Shown here piece after piece: positions 12,974 to 26,400 of a stretch of 64,000 nt of DNA (positions within the stretch are counted from its first letter, which is position 1; each line of letters begins with the position of its first letter). The translations under genes and the position numbers were made by a program. Origin of the DNA: Trema orientale (taxonomy: Eukaryota; Streptophyta; Magnoliopsida; Rosales; Cannabaceae); contig JXTC01000499.1 of NCBI GenBank assembly GCA_002914845.1, forward strand, positions 1 to 64,000, given 5' to 3'. Below the pieces are notes generated by a model. It saw only the letters and a program-made list of their open reading frames with translations, did no database searches and was not told the DNA's origin.

Positions 12974-15064
12974 GCACACACTCCTTTGTAGAAATGACAC
13001 CAATAAATCTCCATTATTGGATAACAAAGCTCAATTATAGTCCCTTTTAACTGTAAAAAGATGCTAGAGAAGGTACAATCAATATATAAAGCAGAGAGAT
13101 TTGGTACGTCTTTTACTCTATTATATGTATTTTTTTACTTTTTACTCGGGACTTTCAGCTAAGGTACTCTCAATGACCTCAATTTTCTCACTTTGTGTGA
13201 AACACTTTAAAGAGTACTTCGCCACTTGCCAGCTGTTTATTTTGGCCACTTCTTTCTCTCACAGTAGCTTTGTCTTCTCATCAAACGACAAGGAATATCG
13301 TTCCATGGATGAAAATTGCATTCTATATGTGTATTTTGTGGACAAAGCTTGTGCTATATTTTGCATTTTCTAAGTGTTATTTATCTATGTTTTTTTTTCC
13401 CGGTTAAACAGTTGATGTTATTGATTGGACCAACAATGTTTTATTTTTGTTTATGAATTATTATGATCTTTTTTCAATTTGTGCAACAAGTAGTTTATTA
13501 CGTAGTATGATACGTACTTGAATGGCGGCATACAATACGAATTTGTAATTATTAATTTCTTTAATTTTAAGGGGGACATTTAATTAGAGAATGAGGTCTT
13601 ACGTTTTCTCCATTAGGAAAAATATAATTGTCAAATTTTCATATTGTTGGGGTTGCACGAAAAGAATTTTCATTTTTCTTTTAATAGAATTGTGGTCCTA
13701 ACAAATCCTAATTCTATATATATCTCAAACACCAATTCCCAACCTCATTGCACGAGAGAGAGGAAAAAATAAAATGGAAAAAGAAGAAAAGTTTTGTTTT
13801 TTTATTCACATGGGATGAAAATAACGTATCGAAAAATAACAGTGGTTTTACCGAGTTACCGCTTTTTTTTTTTAACTCACCTTTTCATGCCTCTCAATTA
13901 AGAAATAATACTGAAAGTTAAATTAATCATGATGAAAGAAAAAAGAAAAGAAGTCATTTGCGAGTACAGATAAGGAGCTCAAAACTACATGCGTAAAAGA
14001 CGGGTAACGAGACAAGGATTTAGAAAACGACAATGACAAGCTTCGTGTTCTGCGTATAGGTCGGTCGTTGCCAGCTATACATACGTAGTTTTTTTCTTTT
14101 TTGGGTCGCGGTACGTGTACATATTTGAGTTGGTCTTTGCCATTCTACTTACTACGTAATATGTTGGCTACAATCCCCCATCACCCTCTAACTACCACGT
14201 TGGTCATCATACTTTAACTATTTATTCTAACTACCATGAAATCTAAACCATTAAACTTTCTGATTTAATGTTATAAAATTTGTAGTAATTTCACCTTTCT
14301 TCAATCCCCATGTTCGAATTGTATCAATAGATTTTAAAATGGAAAGGTCATTCAAAAAAAAAAAAAAAATCCATCGTTTGCTGTATTCTTTTAGAAATCC
14401 ATCGTTTGCTGTATTCTTTTAGCAAAGAAATGACGATTCCTAAGGAATAACTTCCATCCCAAGTAAAATTTTGAAAAGTCAGCTTTTTTTTTTTTTTTTT
14501 CTACCGAAATATTTAAAAATAAGGGTGCTTTTGCTAACACAAGATTTATTTCATTTTATTCTAGTATTGATTTTGTACTTCTGGAATATCTAGTGTCATT
14601 CTATTATAATTCTCATTCCATGGAGTAGACTAACTTGAGCTCATGATTTTATTTTGATGACTCATACAAACCGAGAAATTGTCCAAAATTTTTTATCTGA
14701 AGATGATTGGTTTTGGGATGTTCTTATTCTACCGTGATATATGCCTATTCTTTTAGTGCGATTCACTTTTTATTTAAAAAAAAAAAATCTCCTGGGCAAT
14801 TGCTTTCTTTTTTTATTTTTTATTTTTGGGAAAAGAAAAAAGCGAGTTCACCCCTTTTTTTTTTAATTTGTTATTTGATTTTTCAGCTTATGAGTTGACA
14901 AAACTACTTTGCGCAAATGAAACATTGACACATTTATAAATAAAAAAAAAATTGATACATTTAAAAAAAACAAACCTTATAGTCCTTGTATAGTGGACAG
15001 TTTTGTCCTTTGCTATGCCAATCTAGGGACAAGAAGAGGTGGCCATAATATATAAGGGAAATTA
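10274..15064. other. Intergenic region without recognisable genes
   Basis: I see no supported gene here; open frames are short and lack recognisable domains. It holds a (TA)n run near 12342-12371, a (CA)n run near 12946-12967, an A(19) tract at about 12763-12781, and a 27-bp tandem duplication (ATCCATCGTTTGCTGTATTC core, 14370-14424). Confidence 0.5.
12944..12984. repeat. (CA)n microsatellite
   Basis: An ACACAC run of about 24 bases (12946-12967) is followed by degenerate CACGCACACAC. Confidence 0.9.
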
Positions 15065-15069
15065 CAATG

Positions 15070-16620
15070 TGTAGGAAAATAATAACATGCAAGCATGAAG
15101 GTTACAAATTAATATAATAAATAATATGCAATATATATTAGATTACAAACGAATAAATTTTATAATAAGCTTTAAGACAAATATAAAGTTATCAAAAGTT
15201 TGCTCCAAACTTCAACATTGTTTACCGCTGAGGCCTGTGTAGGACACAGTGTCCTTAAAACTGATTCGCTCCCTCCATTAGAATGCTTGAGGACTTTAGC
15301 AAGCGTCAGTCTCCCAGGATACAGGGACGAAGAGCAGTAGGTGAAACACCAACACCTCTACTCTACGAACTGGATTGCTTTGAACTCAAATACACTAGAA
15401 CTCTAGCTACGAAATTTTTTTTTTAACACTCGAAGAACTCTAGCTAGTAAACTCAAGAACTCAAGAACGCTTGAGAGAGAATGGTAGAGAGAAATTAGAG
15501 AGAAAAATATTTATAATTTGGTGTGTGGGAAGCTCTCCTTTTATAGCCATTTAGAGTGGGAGGTTACACACCATGCTTTCAATTGGAATAAATCCAATAA
15601 AGCCAAATATGGCGGTTACATGGCCAAAAAACGCCTAGCACTAATGCTTAGCAGATTGGGAGATTTCTATAACCTCCTCTATGGCTGTTACAAAACCAAA
15701 ACGCCTAGCACAGCCATAAAAAGGTTGGTAGTTTTCTAAATAAAGAATGCTTGGCAGTTTTACATGTAACTGACCATTGAATTGAAGCAGAATTGAAAAA
15801 AAAAAATAATCTGGCAGGGAAGCTATCCTTTTATAGTTATTTGGAGTGGGAGGTTACACACCATGCTTTCAATTGGAATAAATCCAATAAAGCCAAATAT
15901 GGCTGTTACATGGCCAAAAAACGCCTAGCACTAATGCTTGGCAGATTGGGAGAATTCTAGAACCTCCTCCATGGCTGTTACAAAGCCAAAACGCCTAGCA
16001 CAGCCATAAAAAGGTTGGCAGTTTTCTAAATAAAGAATGCTTGATAGTTTTACATGTAACTGACCATTGAATTGAAGTAGAATTGAAAAAAAATAATAAT
16101 AATCTAGCCTGTAGCAAAAGATTGGGCATAAGAGTCCAAGTTTTCGGCCCAGTATTTGTGTCTGCAGGTACGAACACACACGAGCCCATGCAAATTCAAG
16201 CCCAAGCCCGATGATTTGCATCCTTCCTGTGCGCACCTAAGAGAGCATCTATGGTAGTTATTCTTGCCACTTTCACAAAACATGGCTCTATATAAACTAC
16301 TAGGAACAAGCATCTCCCACCAATGTGGGACTTCTTGTTTTTTCTTTCATTTTTCCAATTCCAATGGTGCATTTTTGAGCAACAATATCTCATTCATCCG
16401 TATACCATTTTGAGCGTGTGAATATACGAAATCGATATTCTCGCGAAGGAGAATAAGAATTCACCAAGACCTTTCATCAACAAGATGTAGGTCCTACTCA
16501 AATTTTAGCTTCAAAATGGTTCATGAAAATGGATTTTATAACAAATTTAGTCTTTATAATTCACTTGGGCTTCCAAGCCCAAGCCAAGCCCATATTATTT
16601 TCTTAATCCATTTTCTAACA
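15070..16620 (-). mobile_element. Solo LTR, family A copy 2
   Basis: The ends TGTAGGAAAAT and ATTTTCTAACA are flanked by the perfect 5-bp duplication CAATG (15065-15069 and 16621-16625). It shares terminal motifs and several internal segments with 8781-10268, for example CTCATTCATCC near the 3' side. Minus-strand TATAAAAGG boxes lie near 15537 and 15827 in two tandem copies of the promoter region. No coding domain is present. Confidence 0.8.
15527..16107 (-). repeat. Tandem duplication (~290 bp) in solo LTR A2
   Basis: Units 15527-15816 and 15817-16107 are nearly identical. Each begins at the AGCT(C/A)TCCTTTTATAG segment that holds the minus-strand TATA box. The boundaries differ from those of the duplication in LTR A1. 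Confidence 0.85.
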
Positions 16621-16979
16621 CAATGTGTCCATTTCTGAAACTTCATTTTTTGAAAAATGTAATATTTTTTTTTTATTTCACTCTTTAGCTTATGTCCAGT
16701 TATATTATCTGTCTATTATGTATATTAACTTGATTTACTCAGTTAATATATCTAATATATTAACATATATATTTAGACATTAACTATTTAAATTAAAAAA
16801 AAAAAAGACATTTTCTTTAAGGGCTTCTGAGCAAAATGGCCAAATTTTTGGCCTGTTTAAAGTAAACGTCAATTTTTAAAATTTTATTGCAAAATAGCTG
16901 AAATATCTAGTACACAAATATCATATATTTCAGCATATCAACTAGTAGATATATTCAATATAAAAACAGTAATATGCTG

Positions 16980-18340
16980 ATTTATTTAGTATTAAACCTG
17001 ATATACTGATATAAATATACTCAATATAAAACTAATATATATATATATGGGAGAGTTTTCAATGGAGAATTTTGTTTTTGCTCCATGAATGGGTAATACA
17101 ACTATTTCATTCTAATTATGTTAAGTATTCCCTTTCCATTGAGCTAGGAATAAAATTTTTGAATAAGTTTTTAAGGAAAATAATTTAGAATTATTTTTTA
17201 AGTTAAAAGTTTTGATAAAGAAATATTAATATTTAATATTTTTATGTATACGGTTAGTTTTGAAATTAAAAAAAAAAAAAAAACTCTTTAAACCGTTTAT
17301 GGCTAAAACTATAAAAAAACATGAAAGTTTCATATAAGTTTTTTATTAGTTTTATATATACGGTTAAACTAAAAGTTTTTTATTAATTTATTAGTCTTAT
17401 ATATACATACGAGTAATACTATTAAACCCTTAAAAAAAATGACTAAGACTATTAAAAAAAAAGTAATTCACGTGAAATCAGGAAAAAAAAAAGTATTAAG
17501 CTAGATAGATAATGCATTTTCTTCAAAAAAAGAAAAAGAAAAAGAGAAGTAATACGTAAAATTAAAAAAAGAGTAAATAGGTTATACGTTTTCTTCAAAC
17601 AAAGAAAGTAATTCAAGTGAAATAAAAAAAATTATGAAGCAAAATAGATAAAACGTTTTCTTCAAAAAATTAGTTTGATTAAATAATTAGTTTTCATTAA
17701 ACATTTATGATTTTTTTGTCACATAAAATTATTTTTCATTAAATAATTAACCTAGGAATAATAAAATAGTATATAGGAAAAACATTTAAAAAGAAAAAAG
17801 AAAATTATACTTATATATAATTAGTAATAGCAATGATGAGAGGTAAAGAATGAGAATAAAAATATAAGGAAGTAACTATGCAATAGGAATGAAAAAAAAA
17901 ATAGAAAATAGATTAAAAAAATGTCCAGTTTATCAGGTCACAAACAAGTTACTTATCTTTTAACTCATAAATAGCTTTCTATATTTATATAAGTATTAAA
18001 TACATTAGTTTTTTTTTTTTAGAATTACTAATATTATTACAACCATTAGATCAAAATCCAATAGGCTAAATTGGAGTAACCATCCATAGAGCAAAAATAA
18101 AAATCTCTATTGAAACATCACCATATATATATATTGGACGATTTAGCTAAAAGAAAACCGGGTCTTCTATAAAAATGGTGTAGAAAACAACTGACATATT
18201 TGGTATAATACTCAAACAAATATTCTCAATGTGGAAACTAATATATATATATATATATATATAGGACCATTTAGCTAAAAGAAAAGCCCGGTCTTCTATA
18301 AAAATTTTGTGCAGAAAACAACCATTTGTTATAAATATTA
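16980..18340. repeat. Direct duplication split by a MITE
   Basis: Sequence flanking the element above (17003-17048 joined to 18127-18195) matches 18214-18335: CTCAAT..AAACTAATATATAT followed by GGAC.ATTTAGCTAAAAG and GGTCTTCTATAAAAAT. The second copy lacks the insertion. Confidence 0.7.
17049..18122. mobile_element. TA-targeted DNA element, family B copy 1
   Basis: Inverted termini of about 45 bp are GAGAGTTTTCAATGGAGA...TTTTTGCTCCATGAATGG and, at the right, CCATCCATAGAGCAAAAATA...TCTCTATTGAAACATCACC. TA repeats flank both sides. It is AT-rich with no transposase. A paralogous uninterrupted site at 18214-18265 supports a real insertion. Confidence 0.7.
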
Positions 18341-18978
18341 CTCTTTCTTATTGACTTTGAAAAATCGGCCATTCTCTTAAAATTTCGTTCCTAGTATCTA
18401 AAGGTCCATCCAGTTATTGGGCTTCTGAGACCTGAAGTTTTGAAATGGTTCCCTTATATTATTCAGTCTAACTAAGACCCAAACTATTTAGAACTTGACT
18501 CCATGATTCGGTCCTATAGGCTATATTGCGGGTATCAGTTTATGTTTGTTCTTATAGCATTGGAGCAGAAGATGCTTATGTATGGAGAATATGCAACTCG
18601 ACCGAATGACCCTTATGACTTAGCTCTACCATCCATTGAGGTGAGCCTAGCTCATGGTTGTGCTCGTACATCTCTCATGGACGGTTAGGATGTGTCAGTT
18701 ACGACTATTTTTGGAGATTGTCCCTGTATATTTCCTTTTTTATTAATTATATATAACAATGTGATTATACCACTGTTCAACTAGATCTAGTACTCTTACG
18801 TTACTTATTTTAGATATATAACCCTAAAACTGAAGAATATCGGAATAGTTTGACCCGTCGAACTCGAACTTTGGAAGAAGGAGATAGGCTAGTTTCACGC
18901 ATTTTATGTATAAATTACAATATTATAGTACTACTATTGATATCATCAAATGTCAGGTCTCCGATATATATATATATA

Positions 18979-19219
18979 GGTTGTCAATTCAGTAGGTACA
19001 TTCTTTTTAACTTGTGTGTATGTATTTTTTTTTAGCCGTTGGATCATCATCTAATGGTGATCCAACGGCTATAATGAAGTGCGTGAAAAGAAGTGCATCA
19101 TTAATGTTATTTCTCTCTCTTACTTTTTAATATAAAAAAATGTGCAAAAAAAAATTTTCATTGGCTAAAATAATACCTATGTATAGGTAAAAAAAAAAAT
19201 GCCTACTAGATTGGTGCCC
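18979..19219. mobile_element. TA-targeted MITE, family C copy 1
   Basis: Inverted ends GGTTGTCAATTCAGTAGGTAC and ...ATGCCTACTAGATTGGTGCCC lie between TA repeats; length is 241 bp. An internal palindrome AGCCGTTGGATCATCATCTA / ATGGTGATCCAACGGCT lies near 19034-19071. The same family occurs at 49593-49831 and 56131-56354. Confidence 0.75.
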
Positions 19220-19235
19220 ATATATATATATATAT

Positions 19236-20127
19236 GCAATGAGAGAGTTTTCAATAGAGATCTTTGTTTTTCTCTATCAATGAGTATTTTGTCTAATTTG
19301 AAAGTGACCTATAATAAAAGATTAATTTTTAAAATTTCCATTCTAATTCCAATTATAAAAGAAATTAATTTACCTCTATTTTTCAAATTCATATAAATAA
19401 TGAGTTTTAGGAATATTTCTTTATGTTTATGTAATGGAATAAACTATTCCATTTAAATTTATAGACAATTCTAATCTTATTTTTATTATTTTATTTTAAT
19501 TTAATTTTTTTAATATGAAATGAAATATCTTTTAGAATTTAAGTTACTATACTTCATAAATATAAGTTTAGACCGTGATTCACCTTTTAATTTTTAAAAA
19601 AAATTGTTACCTATATTACAAATTTTTAATCTTTTTTCATAGGATTTATTTATCAATTTTTCTTACAATATGCATTGATATTTTTACTTTAATTTATTTT
19701 AACATGAATTAAAAAAAATTATGACTTTAGTATAGGATCTTGAGTTTGCATTTTTTTTTCTCTCTTAACATTAAAAAAAATAAAATTTGCTACGTTAATA
19801 TCTTTACTATGAGTAAACTTTATAGAGAATTAAAATTAATAAGAATTATCCATAAGAAAAAAGTAATGATAATTAGAATATTAAGAGTATATTAATGGAA
19901 TAGGATAAAATAAATAAAAACTAAACAATTAAAATCATATGTCACAAACATGTTACCTATTTCTAAGTTATAAATAACTTTTTATATTTAAATAAGTATT
20001 AACTAGATTAAATTTTTTAACTAGAATTACTAATATTATTATAATTATCCGTTCAAAATCTAATATTTCAAATTAAAGTAACCATCCCATAAAGCAAAAA
20101 CAAAATTCTCTATTAAAATCTTACCTT
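19236..20127. mobile_element. TA-targeted DNA element, family B copy 2
   Basis: The ends GAGAGAGTTTTCAATAGAGA and TCTCTATTAAAATCTTACC match family B at 17049-18122. It is AT-rich and non-coding. It shares a TA run with the MITE immediately to its left, so two elements sit back to back in one microsatellite. Confidence 0.65.
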
Positions 20128-21073
20128 ATATATATTTGAGGGAAGTCTCCAATATACTTTGATTCTCAATTCAAAAAAAAAAAAAAAAATAGTTGCCCAT
20201 TAATATATATAGATATATATATACACTCCGTACTTTCGCTTATCGTGAATCATGAGTGTGAGAAAACGATTGGTTCCATTTTTGTGGTGAGTTGACAAAT
20301 GGGTAGGTGTCCGTAGTGCGTAATCTTACGCTAATAATCTAATAAACATAATCTAGTTATTTATCTTCTTATTGGTTATATATCTTAATTAATATTATTC
20401 TTTGAAGTTATTTGTTTTATATATATATATATATTAAGGGTTAGGAGTTCGTTGAAGTTTCTTTTTTCTTTTTTTTGGGTCACGTTTCATTCTTTTTTTG
20501 TGAATGAAACAATCTAAATTTATGTTACAATAATTTAATATATGCAGTTGCAAGGCAGACAGCTAGAATATTTATCGATCATGATTCATAAGTAATCATA
20601 ATCTGCATAATTCGCATATATTCTCAGCTAAAGTACTATACTTTCGAAAAGATGTCAGCTATAGCAGATGCCACGAAAATTCCACATGGTAAAAATTAAT
20701 GAATAGGGACAAAACACACATGTCCTATATGGGGCTAACGTGTTTTCATCATGATACAAGTAAATCAAAACAACAAGAAACGATGATCTAATCAATATTG
20801 TCAAGTCAGCTAGATTGGTGTTCTATGGGTTCCAGATTTGGACAAAATACTACTTGTTCTTTCTTTTCCTATATTTTGTTATCGTGCGAAGTCGAACTGT
20901 ACAAAAAATTGAAGAATATATATTAGGTGTCTCTCAAAAAGAGTACATATATATTAGGTCATGATCATGTTCTTTAACCTACATTTTATTTTGGATCGAA
21001 AAAGTATTCCACTTTTTTTTTTTTTGAAAATAGTATTCCACATTTTATTTTCATCAAATATATATGGTGTCCA
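20128..21073. other. AT-rich intergenic stretch
   Basis: No gene or element boundary was recognised. TA runs occur at 20202-20222 and 20417-20435. Confidence 0.45.
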
Positions 21074-21258
21074 TGCTGAAAATAAAATGGCATTGGAAGC
21101 TCATGTAGTATTAGAAGCTGATGTGGCTTTGACTCATAAGCCTAACCTTATAATTTATACGTGGAATATATACCTTATGGATAAGCACTGACGATAGCAT
21201 TAGAACCTTCAAGAATTCTTCTCTGTTACAAGCTTTTTTTGTCCTTACTTGTTGTACA

Positions 21259-23453
21259 CACTACTAGAAAAAATCATATTTCACGTCACTTTATATGTGA
21301 CATCTATTATATATTACGTCGCCTGCTAAAGCAATATGTAGGTGATCGTCGTAGTAAATGCATAGTTTTCACGTCGCTTCATTTGTCTACGACATCATTT
21401 AAAAAGCGACGTCGTAGTTTAAGTAACGTCGTAAGTCTACGATGTCGCTTTTTAAGTGACATCATAGACATACGATATCGCTTCATAAGTGACGTAAAAA
21501 ATATATTTCAAGGATTTTTTCCAATTTAAATTCGTTAAACCCTCTGAATTTTATTTATATTGCAACAAAATTACAATTTTTATCGAACCACATAGCAAAC
21601 ACCACCAGAACCACCTCAACCTATGTACACATAAAGTCCCAAAAGTTTCAACATTAAATACTCCCAGAAATATAAAATAAGTTTCATTACAAAATTACTA
21701 ATAACTAGGTCTTGGAATCAATACGAAACTACATCAACCTATGTTCATATGAAGTCCTAAAATCTATAATACAACTAAGGAAATACGGAGAACCTTATCA
21801 GGTGAGATAATTCAAAAGCTCAACAACCTATTCTTCACGAACTGCATTAAAAACACACATTTATCAAATCATAGTTATAGTCCCAGACCACAAAAAACTA
21901 AAAACTGATAATCTAAAAGCAACCTATTATTATATTCCTAGACCACAAAAAAACTAAAAACAAACATCTATAAAATCATTGGAACATTAAAAATGATAAT
22001 TGAAAAATATTAAAGGTTATACAAAATATGTAGAAATCACTAAATAATCAATCCACTTTTCAACTGCAACAAACAAAAAATAACATATATTTAATTTCTT
22101 CTATTTTTCTTTTACGTTAAAACATATGAAAAATTCCAAAATATCAATTGTAAAAAATTAAAAAAAAAACTTAAACATAAAATGAAACTTAAAATTTAAT
22201 ATGTTAAAAATACATATGTACATATATATGCTGTGAAATGGACTTAAAATCTGAAATATGAAAATAAAAATAAAAAAAAAATCAGTTTTAATTTACAACA
22301 ACAAATTTTTCATACCCTATTCACATATGCAACAACAAAAATATACAATAACAATTTTTTCATATCATAGAAGAGAAAATTCAAAATCTCCTAAATCTTA
22401 AATCTAAACTAAAAGATCTAATATTTTGCAAAAATATTCGGTTTAAATCAAATTCCATAGCTATATTATACAAAATCTAGTGAAAAAATTGAATCTTTTA
22501 AACTTAAAGTACCTTAAATCGCCAGAATCTATGGTGGAAACGGGGAGAGACGCATAGGTTGTTATAGCGAAAAGAAGGAGAGACTACTCTCCTTTAAAAT
22601 GAGATCTGTATCAGAACACTAACAAAATTAAAAAAATAAAAAAACTCTTAAATCTTAAATCTAAACTAAAAGATCTAATATTTTGCAAAACTATTTGGTT
22701 TAAATAATATTCCATAGCTATATTATACAAAATCTAGTGAAAAAATTAAATATTTTAAGCTTAAAGTACCTTAAATCATCGGAATCTGGTGAAAATAGGG
22801 AGGGGTGTGATGGATGCTGTGAAGTGAAGGACTATTTCAAAATAGAATCTGCATAAGAACCCTAACAGAAAATAAAATAAAATACTATACGACGTTGCAC
22901 CGTGGGCGACATCATTAATCCCCTTTTCACGTCGCTTTTAAAGCGACGTGGTAAACTTATTTAAAAATAAAATAAATAAAAAACTGAAATTATATAACGA
23001 ATAAAATTAAAAAATTAAAAAAATATATATTACGTCACTTATGAAGTGACGTCGTAGGTCTACGACGTCGCTTTTTAAGTGACATCGTAGACATACAATG
23101 TCGCTTTATAAGTGATGTGATAAACTTATTTAGAAAAATAAATAAAAAATAAAAACTGAACTTATATAAAACAGAAAAAAATTAAAAAATTAAAAAAATA
23201 TATACGACGTCCCCTAAAAAGCGACGTCGTATAGTAATTTTCAAGGTCGCATTTTATGCAACGTGATTACCTATTATGCCGTTTTTCCAACGATGTGCAC
23301 CTTTCTACCTCTACACCGAAAATGCGACGTAAAAGGCGGAGTGCTCTATTGTGTCGCTCTTTCCGTGAAATTATAAGCCACATTTTTTTTAACGTCACGC
23401 GACTTCTCAAAGCGACGTGGAATATGGTGATGTCGTAGCTCCTTTTTGTAGTG
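21259..23453. mobile_element. CACTA-like non-autonomous element inside a copia LTR
   Basis: Ends CACTACTAGAAAAA and CTTTTTGTAGTG fit the CACTA (En/Spm) superfamily. Clusters of GACGTCGC/GCGACGTC-type motifs occur near both ends (21370-21490, 22890-23260, 23310-23430), like the subterminal repeats of that superfamily. No transposase is seen. An internal segment of about 165 bp is directly repeated (about 22388-22560 and 22645-22810). No matching 3-bp target duplication is visible. Confidence 0.7.
22388..22815. repeat. Direct repeat inside the CACTA-like element
   Basis: Two copies share the cores TCTAAACTAAAAGATCTAAT and AAAGTACCTTAAATC, offset by about 255 bp. Confidence 0.8.
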
Positions 23454-26400
23454 GTGACAATACATCATATATATGCCATTGTAATCTTTCAATCATTGAG
23501 CCGAGTAATATAGAAAATATACAGAGCAGTTTTTCAAGTCCTTTTCCTTTCAAGTTTTATATTTCAAATTGGTATCAAGAGCCATGGCATTTGCCTCTCA
23601 AGCCTCGGCTACCTCAGTCACTAGTAATACTGCGACTCCTTCGTCGTTGTCTCTAGTTCCTATGCTGGCAAATGTTTCAGCTCTATCACATTTGTCTGTT
23701 TTAGTCTCTGGCTCCTCTCAGTGTGAAGTTGGATCGCACAAATTATCCTTACCATTCATGCCCACGACCTTGATGGCTTTCTCCTAGGTAACAAATGATG
23801 TCCACCTTAGTATGTTAATCATACTACTAGCGGCCTAGATCCTGGTGAGCCTCGTCAAGTTAATAATGGTTTCACTCTTTAGGTAAAAACTGATAAATCT
23901 CTCATTAGTTTGCTTTTAAACTCTATTTCAGAGGATATATTTGGGCATGAAGTTCGTTGTTCTACCTCTTATGAGATTTGGGTCACTCTTGAAACTCTCT
24001 TGAAACTCTCTTTACCACTCACTCAAAAGCACGAACACTTCACCTGTGTTTTCAGCTTCAATCTCTCAAAAAAGGGTCTCTGTCCATTCATGATTATATT
24101 CTAAAGATGATTATCTTTGGTTGAAGATGAGATGATTATATTCAAAAAATGTTTTGTGTGCTGGGACTCTTATCTCAGACGAAGAACTTATTCTTTATAT
24201 TCTTGGTGGTCTCAATCAAGAATATGACCCTGTTTTAGTCAACCTTACCTCAAGTTGTGACAAGCTTAGTCTTCAGGAGGTTCAATTCCTTTTATAGAGT
24301 CAAGAGACTTGGCTTGAGCAGCTTTATGCTGCTGCCACGATTGACATGGGTCTATCTGCCAACTACGCTGCTTGTAATTTTCGGTCAAACACCCCCTCTA
24401 ACTTTAGTCAACAATATCATCAAGGTCAAGCTCCTCACAAAAACTTCTGTGGTCGTGGCCATGGGGGGCATGGTGATTCAAATCGTTTCACTTGCTAGCT
24501 TTATGGCTGCCAAGGACATACAACACTGAAGTGCTATAATCATTTTGATATTTCATTTCAGTGAAGTCAATCTCAGGCCAATGCCTATCAGTCTCAAGTC
24601 AATCTTCTTTCACAGCAATTTTATGTTGCTTCCTCTCCATCGTCCATAAATAATTCTGGGTGATATTTTGACAATAGAGCTACTAATTATGTAATCTCAA
24701 ATCTGACTAATTTGGCTCAAAGCCCTGACTACAAAAGTAAAGAAACGCTGCTTGTAGGTAATGGCCCTTCTCTCAAAATATCTCATATTGGTAGCACATG
24801 AATTAATTCAGATGCTAGTGTTAAACCTCTATTACTTAGTCAAGTTTTATGTATCCCTGCTATCACGAAAAATTTGCTCAGTGTTTCTCAAATAACCTGT
24901 GATAATAATGTTTTTGTTTATTCTGATTTTTGCTTTATTAAGGATAAGGTTTCGAAGACAATGTTGCTGCAAAGGAGACTTAGTAATAGACTTTATTAGA
25001 TGGTGGTGCCACAGTCCTCTACTATCGGTGATTCCTTCTACAGCTCCCTTTAATCTAATAGTCAGTTGCTTCAGTGTCAATCTTCGAGTCCAGTGTCTAC
25101 TTCTATTTAGTGCCAGTCTTTTACAGTTCAGTCAAGTAGTCCTAGTCCAGTTTATTTATGGCATAGAAGGCTTGGACATCCTTCTTTACTTGTACTCAAA
25201 AATGTTTTAATGAAATCTGGTTTTTCTATTGGATAGAATATACAATATTGCAATGCTTGTTCAATTGGAAAATCTCATTAGGTTTCCTTTTATAGCCCAA
25301 TCCATTCCACCACACAACCAATCGAAATTATACACTCTAATATTTGGGGTCCAGCACATATACTTTCAAAAGAGGTTTTCAATATTATATATATTTTATT
25401 GATGATTTCACTAAGTTTATATGGATTTTTCTATTAACTTTAAAATCTGAAGCAAAATCCATATTTCTCACGTTTCAAAGCCTTGTTGAAAGACGATTTG
25501 ACTGAAAAATTAAGACTCTTTAAACTGATTAGGGAGGAGAATATAGAAGTCTACAACTATTTCTTGATCAAATAGGAATAAATTTTAGACATACATGCCC
25601 AGATAAGTACCAACAAAGTTATAGAGCAGAGAGAAAACATAGGCACATAGTAGAGATAGGGCTAACGTTACTTACACAAGCTCACATGCCACTAACTTTT
25701 TGGTGGGAAGCTTTTTCTTCATCTGTGGTCTTGATTAACCATTTACCAACACCCACTCTACATTTCATATCTCTTATAAAAGCATTCTTCCATCTAAAAC
25801 CTAATTTAAAGTTTCTTAAAATATTTGGTTGTGCTTACTTCCCTCACCCAAGACCATAAAATTACTATAAGATTCAATTTGGGTCGGTCAACTGTGTGTT
25901 TCTTAGGTATAGCTTACCACATAAGAGGTATAGGTGTCTTAATCCTTCAGGTAGAATTTATATTACTTGTAGTGTCTCATTCAATAAGTCTGAATTTCCC
26001 TTCTTTTCAGACCTTCAATTCACCAAAGTTAACAATGTCGCACCATCTTCCACTCATTCTGTTGCTGTACCATTTATAACATTTCACCAATGGCTCCCTC
26101 ATCCATATTGTTCCTTCAATGATGATTGTGGCATAATAAGTTCTGATACAGTTCAACATTCAGTTTCTCTTGTAGCACCATAGAACTTTTCTACCTTTGA
26201 CCTTAGCAAAATTCCATCCTTATCTATATAATCACTTTTAGTAATACCTTTACCTGATGAATTGCCTCTTGAACCATGCTACCAATCTATTCCCTGTCCA
26301 AACCCAACATCTACATATCCTATGATAACTAGATCTAAAGCAGGTATTTTCAAACCAAAAACAAATCTTCACCATAGTAATATTACAACGACATCTAACT

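Noticed and set aside
18503-18688. Possible small gene (61 codons) at 18.5 kb
   Set aside because: The composition is less AT-biased than its surroundings, but there is no recognisable domain, no splice partner and no conserved neighbour.
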